A stretch of DNA of 64,000 bases from Enterovibrio calviensis DSM 14347 (GTDB taxonomy: Bacteria; Pseudomonadota; Gammaproteobacteria; Enterobacterales; Vibrionaceae), in assembly GCF_000621165.1 (NCBI RefSeq), contig NZ_JHZA01000011.1, positions 62,001 through 126,000 of the forward strand. Direction: 5' to 3'. Shown piece by piece: positions 59,157-64,000 of the stretch (positions are counted from its first letter, which is position 1; each line of letters opens with the position of its first letter). Below the pieces are notes generated by a model that was given only the letters and a program-made list of their open reading frames with translations, ran no database searches and had not been told where the DNA came from. Position numbers and translations under genes: made by a program.

Positions 59157-59636
59157 ATGAAAATCAGCATGATCGCAGCGATGGCGAAAAACAGAGTCAT
59201 TGGAAAAGACAATACGATGCCATGGCATTTGCCAGCTGACTTTGGTTGGTTCAAACGCAACACCTTGGGTAAACCCGTGATCATGGGGCGTAAGACGTAT
59301 GAATCGATAGGCAGGCCGCTTCCTGGGCGTCGTAACATCGTCATCAGTCGTAACAGTGAATGGATGGCTGAAGGTGTTGAGAGCGTCACTAGCATTGAGA
59401 ACGCATTGGCGTTGGTTGATTGTGTGGAAGAAGCGGTGATCATCGGCGGTGGAACCATTTATGAGGCGTCGCTTCCTAAAGCCGACCGATTGTATTTAAC
59501 CTTTATTGATGCCGATATTGATGGCGACACTTGCTTTCCTGCATGGGGAGAGGGATGGGAAACGACTCATTCTGAGCACTATGAAGCAGATGAGAAGAAC
59601 AAGTACAACATGGCGTTTGTTGTACTCGATCGATAA
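59157..59636 (+). CDS. folA: Dihydrofolate reductase
   Basis: 159 aa, same as E. coli FolA. MIAAMAKNRVIGKDNTMPWHLPAD region, KPVIMGRKTYESIGRPLPGR and the EEAVIIGGGTIYE motif. NADPH-dependent; trimethoprim target. Convergent with apaH. Confidence 0.97.
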   Translation: MKISMIAAMAKNRVIGKDNTMPWHLPADFGWFKRNTLGKPVIMGRKTYESIGRPLPGRRNIVISRNSEWMAEGVESVTSIENALALVDCVEEAVIIGGGTIYEASLPKADRLYLTFIDADIDGDTCFPAWGEGWETTHSEHYEADEKNKYNMAFVVLDR

Positions 59637-59655
59637 GTAGATCTTTGATCAGACG

Positions 59656-60492
59656 CTAGTCAGCATGTATGGGGCAAGGAAGCGAAAATCTTTGCCCATC
59701 TTCCCAACGAATCATGGTTAATGCACCACCCCAGACGCAGCCTGTGTCGAGTCCCATCAAGTGGCGATTTACAACACCACCGAGTGCAGCCCAATGCCCA
59801 AACACCAACGTTGCATCAATTTTTTTCTTTGGCTTCACGTTAAACCAAGGTACGAGTTCGTCGTCGGTCATTTCTTCTGGAGGCAATTTACACGTCATGT
59901 CTAGCGCACCGTCTGGCGAACAAAAGCGCATGCGAGTGAGGGCATTTATGGTGAACCGGTAGTGCTCGAGATCTTCTAGTTCGCTAGACCAACGTGTCGG
60001 TTCATTGGCGTACATGTTTTGGAGTAGCCAGCGATAGTCATCACCGCGTAAGATCTTTTCTACGCGTTTTGCTTGATGCTTTGCTTTTTTAAGATCCCAG
60101 CAAGGCGGGATCCCTGCGTGAGTCATCACAAAACCGGGGGCGAGGTCGTTACGTTTATCGTAATGTAGCAGCAAAGGTTGTTGTCGCAGCCAATGCAGTA
60201 ATTCATCCCTGTCTTGCGCATCCAATATGGGTTGGGTTTTGTCTTTTGCTTTTGGTTTTTTGAAACCTTCTGCCACGGCTAACAGGTGGAGATCATGATT
60301 ACCGAGTACAGTATGCGCATGTTCGCCCAGCGATTTCACAAAACGCAAAACCGACAAAGAATCCGGTCCACGGGCGACAAGATCGCCTGCAAGGTAGAGA
60401 TGATCGTGCTTTTCATTGAAGCTGACGGTATCTAGAAGTGTTCTAAGATCGTCAAAACAGCCTTGAATGTCACCGACAAGGTAAGTCGCCAC
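59656..60492 (-). CDS. apaH: Diadenosine tetraphosphatase ApaH
   Basis: 278 aa. Symmetrical Ap4A hydrolase of the metallophosphatase family: VGDIQGCFDDLRTLL, YLAGDLVARGPDS, LGNHDLHLL, and VFGHWAALGG near the end. Last gene of surA-pdxA-rsmA-apaG-apaH. Confidence 0.97.
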   Translation of the reverse strand: MATYLVGDIQGCFDDLRTLLDTVSFNEKHDHLYLAGDLVARGPDSLSVLRFVKSLGEHAHTVLGNHDLHLLAVAEGFKKPKAKDKTQPILDAQDRDELLHWLRQQPLLLHYDKRNDLAPGFVMTHAGIPPCWDLKKAKHQAKRVEKILRGDDYRWLLQNMYANEPTRWSSELEDLEHYRFTINALTRMRFCSPDGALDMTCKLPPEEMTDDELVPWFNVKPKKKIDATLVFGHWAALGGVVNRHLMGLDTGCVWGGALTMIRWEDGQRFSLPCPIHAD

Positions 60493-60507
60493 GAAAGTTC
60501 CTAAAAG

Positions 60508-60882
60508 CTAGTGAAGAATGTTGGGTAAGGCGAGGCGGAAAGGCATGACTTCAATATCAAATTCTTTGCCATCCAAGTCAATCATGGTGTAGAAACCCTG
60601 CATCGCACCTACTGGTGTTTCGATAACGGTGCCACTCGTGTAGGAGTATTGCTCACCACCACGAATATGTGGTTGTTCACCGACCACGCCATCACCTTCG
60701 ATGACCAGTTTTTTGCCATTTGAATCAGTGACAAGCCATTTGCGACGCAGAAGTTGTGCGTCACGATCGCCATTGTTTTCAATGGTGATCGTGTAAGAGA
60801 AAACATAGCGCTTTTTGTCTGGCTCGGACTGCTCTTCAACATAGTGAGTGACAACCCGAACCATAAACTTGTTATTAACCAT
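60508..60882 (-). CDS. apaG: ApaG
   Basis: 124 aa, usual length. Fibronectin-III-like DUF525 fold: EEQSEPDKKRYVFSYTITIEN, EGDGVVGEQPHIRGGEQYSYTSG and MQGFYTM. Function unresolved; conserved next to apaH. Confidence 0.95.
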   Translation of the reverse strand: MVNNKFMVRVVTHYVEEQSEPDKKRYVFSYTITIENNGDRDAQLLRRKWLVTDSNGKKLVIEGDGVVGEQPHIRGGEQYSYTSGTVIETPVGAMQGFYTMIDLDGKEFDIEVMPFRLALPNILH

Positions 60883-60911
60883 CCCTGTCGCGCTTCCTTT
60901 TCTTTCTGTTG

Positions 60912-61727
60912 TTATTGTTGTTGTTGGTGATTTGCATCCAACCAGTTTGCTAACGCAACAAACTGCCCAAGCGATAGGCTTTCAGGGCGGGCTGTAGGGT
61001 TGATGCCCAACAATTCCAACGTCTCTACTTCAACCAGTGCTTTAAAGCAGTTACGTACGGTTTTACGGCGCTGGTTAAACCCTTCACGACATACACGCTC
61101 TAGCCATTTCAGGCTTGTGGCTGGATGCGGAAGTTCTTTGTGCGGGATCAGGCGCACAACCGCAGAGTCCACTTTTGGTGCTGGGGTGAACGCTTCTGGT
61201 GGCACTTCAAGCACTGGAACAACTTTGCAGTAGTATTGTGCCATCACTGTCAAACGACCATAAGCTTTACTATTTGGACCCGCAGCAAGGCGATTCACCA
61301 CTTCTTTTTGAAGCATAAAGTGCATGTCTTTCACTGCACCCGTAAAGGTGAACAGGTGGAACATGAGTGGTGTAGACACGTTGTATGGCAAGTTACCAAA
61401 AATACGCAGCGGGTTTTCTGGTGATGATAGGGATGCGAAGTCAAACTTCATGGCATCACCTTGATAAATAGTCAGTTTCTTCGATAGTTCTGGATGATGG
61501 CGAAGACGCTCAGCCAAGTCTCGGTCGAGTTCAACGACGCTCATTTTGTCGATTTCGCGCGCAACTGGCTCGGTCAACGCACCTAGACCAGGACCGATTT
61601 CCACGAGGTTTTCACCTGGCAAAGGATTGATGGCTGACACAATACCGTCAATGATGTACGGGTCGTTTAGGAAGTTCTGACCAAAGCGCTTACGGGCGCG
61701 GTGACCTAGATGGACATTATCGCTCAT
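60912..61727 (-). CDS. rsmA: 16S rRNA dimethyladenosine transferase RsmA (KsgA)
   Basis: 271 aa. Dimethylates A1518/A1519. SAM motif [16 protein letters not shown], catalytic motif [12 protein letters not shown], and C-terminal [11 protein letters not shown]. Its ATG overlaps the pdxA stop as ATGA. Confidence 0.98.
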   Translation of the reverse strand: MSDNVHLGHRARKRFGQNFLNDPYIIDGIVSAINPLPGENLVEIGPGLGALTEPVAREIDKMSVVELDRDLAERLRHHPELSKKLTIYQGDAMKFDFASLSSPENPLRIFGNLPYNVSTPLMFHLFTFTGAVKDMHFMLQKEVVNRLAAGPNSKAYGRLTVMAQYYCKVVPVLEVPPEAFTPAPKVDSAVVRLIPHKELPHPATSLKWLERVCREGFNQRRKTVRNCFKALVEVETLELLGINPTARPESLSLGQFVALANWLDANHQQQQ

Positions 61728-62716
61728 GATTTCTTATCTACTAATTCGAGGGCGTGGGAGAGCGCAGTCCGCAGGCTTCCAGTATCCGCCGTTCCGGTAC
61801 CCGCTAAATCCAATGCGGTACCATGATCTACAGAAGTTCGGATGAAAGGTAAGCCAAGCGTAATGTTGACCGACTTTCCAAATCCTTTAAATTTTAACAC
61901 AGGCAAGCCCTGATCGTGATACATCGCAAGCACGGCATCTGCTTCTTTCAAATACTTGTCTTGAAAGAGAGTGTCGGCAGGGAGCGGACCAATCAGGTTC
62001 ATCCCTTGTTCACGCAATTTTTCGAGGGCAGGTTCAATCACGTCGATTTCTTCTCTGCCCAAACAGCCGTCTTCACCCGCATGCGGGTTTAAGCCACATA
62101 CATAGATTTTAGGCTCAGCAATACCAAACTTGGTTTTCAGATCGTCGTTAAGAATTTCAATAACTTGAAATAGACGTTCTTCGGTAATGGCTTTAGACAC
62201 GTAAGCCAAAGGAATATGAGTAGTGACTAACGCCACACGCAATCCTTCGGTTGCAAGCATCATCACAACTTGTTGAACATTGGCCTGATGTTGGAAAAAC
62301 TCCGTATGCCCGCTGAACGATACGCCAGAGCGGTTAATTACGCCCTTGTGAACCGGGCCTGTCACCACGGCGGCAAATTCGCCTTGCATGTTGCCTTCAG
62401 CGGCACGACTCAATGTGTTCAAAACATATTTGCCGTTGGCTTCATTGAGCTGACCAGCAACAACTTGAGCATCTAAGGGCTCATCACACACAACAAGTGT
62501 GCCGGGCGTGTGCGCTTTGGGAGCAGCATCTGGGTTGTAATCCACCAAGTTTACTTCCAGCCCCAATAGCTTGGCACGTTGTGCCAGCATCTCTTTGTTG
62601 CCGCAGATGACCAGCTCGTGAGCCCAGTCGTCATGTGCTAGTGCCAGCACCAAATCTGGGCCAATACCTGCGGGTTCTCCTGGGGTGATAGCGATGCGTT
62701 GCGGATTAGCTTTCAT
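61724..62716 (-). CDS. pdxA: 4-hydroxythreonine-4-phosphate dehydrogenase PdxA
   Basis: 330 aa from the ATG at 62716; the frame is open to 62785. Pyridoxal-phosphate synthesis. [53 protein letters not shown] and [11 protein letters not shown] are family signatures. The start overlaps the surA end by 11 bp. Confidence 0.97.
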   Translation of the reverse strand: MKANPQRIAITPGEPAGIGPDLVLALAHDDWAHELVICGNKEMLAQRAKLLGLEVNLVDYNPDAAPKAHTPGTLVVCDEPLDAQVVAGQLNEANGKYVLNTLSRAAEGNMQGEFAAVVTGPVHKGVINRSGVSFSGHTEFFQHQANVQQVVMMLATEGLRVALVTTHIPLAYVSKAITEERLFQVIEILNDDLKTKFGIAEPKIYVCGLNPHAGEDGCLGREEIDVIEPALEKLREQGMNLIGPLPADTLFQDKYLKEADAVLAMYHDQGLPVLKFKGFGKSVNITLGLPFIRTSVDHGTALDLAGTGTADTGSLRTALSHALELVDKKS

Positions 62717-64000
62717 CTGTGTCACCAATTTGCTCGACGTAAGCACCAGCGCGAAGCTCTTGCAACCATGCTTGTGCTTCTTCATTAAACTTACGGTTTA
62801 ACAGCATGCGATAGGCGCGATTCTGCATTGCCGCATCGGTGCGGTCTGCTTGGCGACGGTCAAGCACTTCGACAATGTGCCAGCCGTGAACGGTTTTAAA
62901 CGGTTCGCTGATTTCACCTTCAGGAAGGGCATCTACCGTGTCTTTAAATTCTGGAACGTAGATTTCGGTCGTCTGCCAACCCAAATCTCCGCCTTTCACT
63001 GCAGAGCCGGGATCCGCGCTGTATTGCTTGGCTAAATCTTCAAAGGTTTTATCACCCTCTTCAATTTGCTTAAGCATTAAGTCCAATTGGCGTTTTGCGC
63101 CTTCATCACTCAACACAATCGATGTTTTGATCAGAATGTGGCGTGCTTTGACTTCTGTAACTGCCACAGACTCAAGGCCTTGAACATCCGTGATCTTTAA
63201 AATGTGATAGCCCACACCACTGCGGAAAGGACCTAATATAGCGCCTTTGCCTTGGTTGCCAATTTGGTCGGCAAAAATAGTCGGCATTTCTTCAAGTCGT
63301 AACCAGCCCCAGTCACCACCGTTAAGTGCTTTTGGCCCTTTTGAGTTAGCCAGTGCCAGTGTTGCGAAGTCTTTACCTCGTTTCAGTTGGGAAGCCAGTG
63401 CGTCAGCGTTAGCAGCGACAGCATCGCGTTCTGATTTCTCTGCATCTTCGTCCAAACGAAGCTGAATGTGGCTAAGTTTATACTGAACCTTTTCGAGATT
63501 TTTTGCGTTAAGTTGCGACGCTAGTGATTCTACTTCCTGAGGTAGGATGTTGATACGGCGACGCACTTGCGCGTTTCGCGCTTCACTGATGGTGATTTCA
63601 CGGCGAATTTGGTCACGATATTCAGACCAAGAAATTCCTGTCTGCTTGAGGCTTTCTCTTAACTTTGTAACTGTGATTTTTCGTTCTTTAGCAATATCTT
63701 CAATCGCTTGTTCTAAACGCGAGTCGTCGATACGGATACCAAGACGGTTTGCTTCTTGAAGTTGAAGTTCTTCTAGAATGAGCTGGTCGAGGACCTGCTG
63801 TTCAAATACGTCAGCAGGCGGCAGCGATTCTGCACTCGCGTTGAGAGTCACAGTCTTTTTCAATGCTTCAACATCACTCGACAGAATAACGCCTTCATTG
63901 ACAACGGTGATCACGCGATCGAGTTCCGCCGGAGCTGCGGAGATTGACAACGAACTGGCTGAGATTGCTGTGGCCAGTAAAGCTTTCGTCCATTTATTCA
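62706..64000 (-). CDS. surA: SurA periplasmic chaperone (start codon just outside window)
   Basis: About 431 aa. The visible frame begins with 'TG' at 64000-63999, the last two bases of an ATG, followed by [20 protein letters not shown], a signal peptide. Then the SurA N-domain ([20 protein letters not shown]) and two parvulin domains (about residues 180-280 and 290-390, with [22 protein letters not shown] and [21 protein letters not shown]). Escorts outer-membrane proteins to BAM. A shorter TTG start at 63950 would lose the signal peptide. Confidence 0.96.
   Translation of the reverse strand, partial: NKWTKALLATAISASSLSISAAPAELDRVITVVNEGVILSSDVEALKKTVTLNASAESLPPADVFEQQVLDQLILEELQLQEANRLGIRIDDSRLEQAIEDIAKERKITVTKLRESLKQTGISWSEYRDQIRREITISEARNAQVRRRINILPQEVESLASQLNAKNLEKVQYKLSHIQLRLDEDAEKSERDAVAANADALASQLKRGKDFATLALANSKGPKALNGGDWGWLRLEEMPTIFADQIGNQGKGAILGPFRSGVGYHILKITDVQGLESVAVTEVKARHILIKTSIVLSDEGAKRQLDLMLKQIEEGDKTFEDLAKQYSADPGSAVKGGDLGWQTTEIYVPEFKDTVDALPEGEISEPFKTVHGWHIVEVLDRRQADRTDAAMQNRAYRMLLNRKFNEEAQAWLQELRAGAYVEQIGDTDES

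Overview
The window looks like chromosomal DNA of a marine gammaproteobacterium of the family Vibrionaceae. The right-hand two thirds carries blocks in the order and spelling usual for Vibrio relatives: cpdB/cysG-cysD-cysN-permease-cysC, ytfJ/ytfK/msrA/tamAB/fbp/mpl, argR/mdh and ispB/rplU-rpmA-obgE-folA/apaHG-rsmA-pdxA-surA. Grimontia or Enterovibrio is my guess for the genus because PQQ genes are uncommon in Vibrio itself, but the sequence alone does not fix it. No rRNA, tRNA, insertion sequence, prophage or CRISPR array was seen.

Region 1 (1-10.8 kb) holds the PQQ cofactor genes pqqA (only its last codons)-B-C-D-E-F, then a divergent regulatory module: a LuxR-type response regulator, a FIST-domain protein of the NosP (nitric oxide sensor) type, and a three-PAS hybrid histidine kinase of the NahK/ErcS' type. 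Region 2 (11.0-15.4 kb) is cysJIH, reducing PAPS to sulfite and then sulfide. Region 3 (15.4-26.0 kb) holds a LysR/outer-membrane-protein pair and then a minus-strand quinoprotein gene cluster. In transcription order this is a rhodanese-like protein, a metallo-beta-lactamase-fold hydrolase, a fused SoxYZ-like carrier, a XoxF-like PQQ alcohol dehydrogenase with the extra aspartate typical of lanthanide enzymes, a pseudoazurin-type cupredoxin, a small four-cysteine periplasmic protein, a XoxJ-like binding protein and a DUF2380-like protein. A divergent LysR regulator stands at its head. No c-type cytochrome (CxxCH) is encoded in the cluster, so the blue copper protein is the natural candidate electron acceptor. 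This is the most unusual part of the window.

Region 4 (26-38 kb) has fklB/ytfB, elaA, cpdB, the sulfate-activation operon cysG-cysDN-SLC13 permease-cysC, a TIGR03899-type gene and a 29-residue membrane protein. Region 5 (38-49 kb) has ytfJ, ytfK, msrA, the TamA/TamB translocation-assembly pair, fbp, mpl and ubiX. Region 6 (49-52.4 kb) is a fused TRAP permease with a universal stress protein and no solute receptor in sight. Region 7 (52.8-64 kb) is core: argR, mdh, a DUF3313 lipoprotein, ispB, rplU-rpmA-obgE, folA and the apaH-apaG-rsmA-pdxA-surA operon, with surA cut one base short of its start codon by the window edge.

How the parts work together: regions 1 and 3 together would make PQQ, sense and regulate, and run a periplasmic alcohol or aldehyde oxidation chain. 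Regions 2 and 4 provide the full assimilatory sulfate pathway (uptake permease, ATP sulfurylase, APS kinase, PAPS reductase, sulfite reductase and siroheme synthase).
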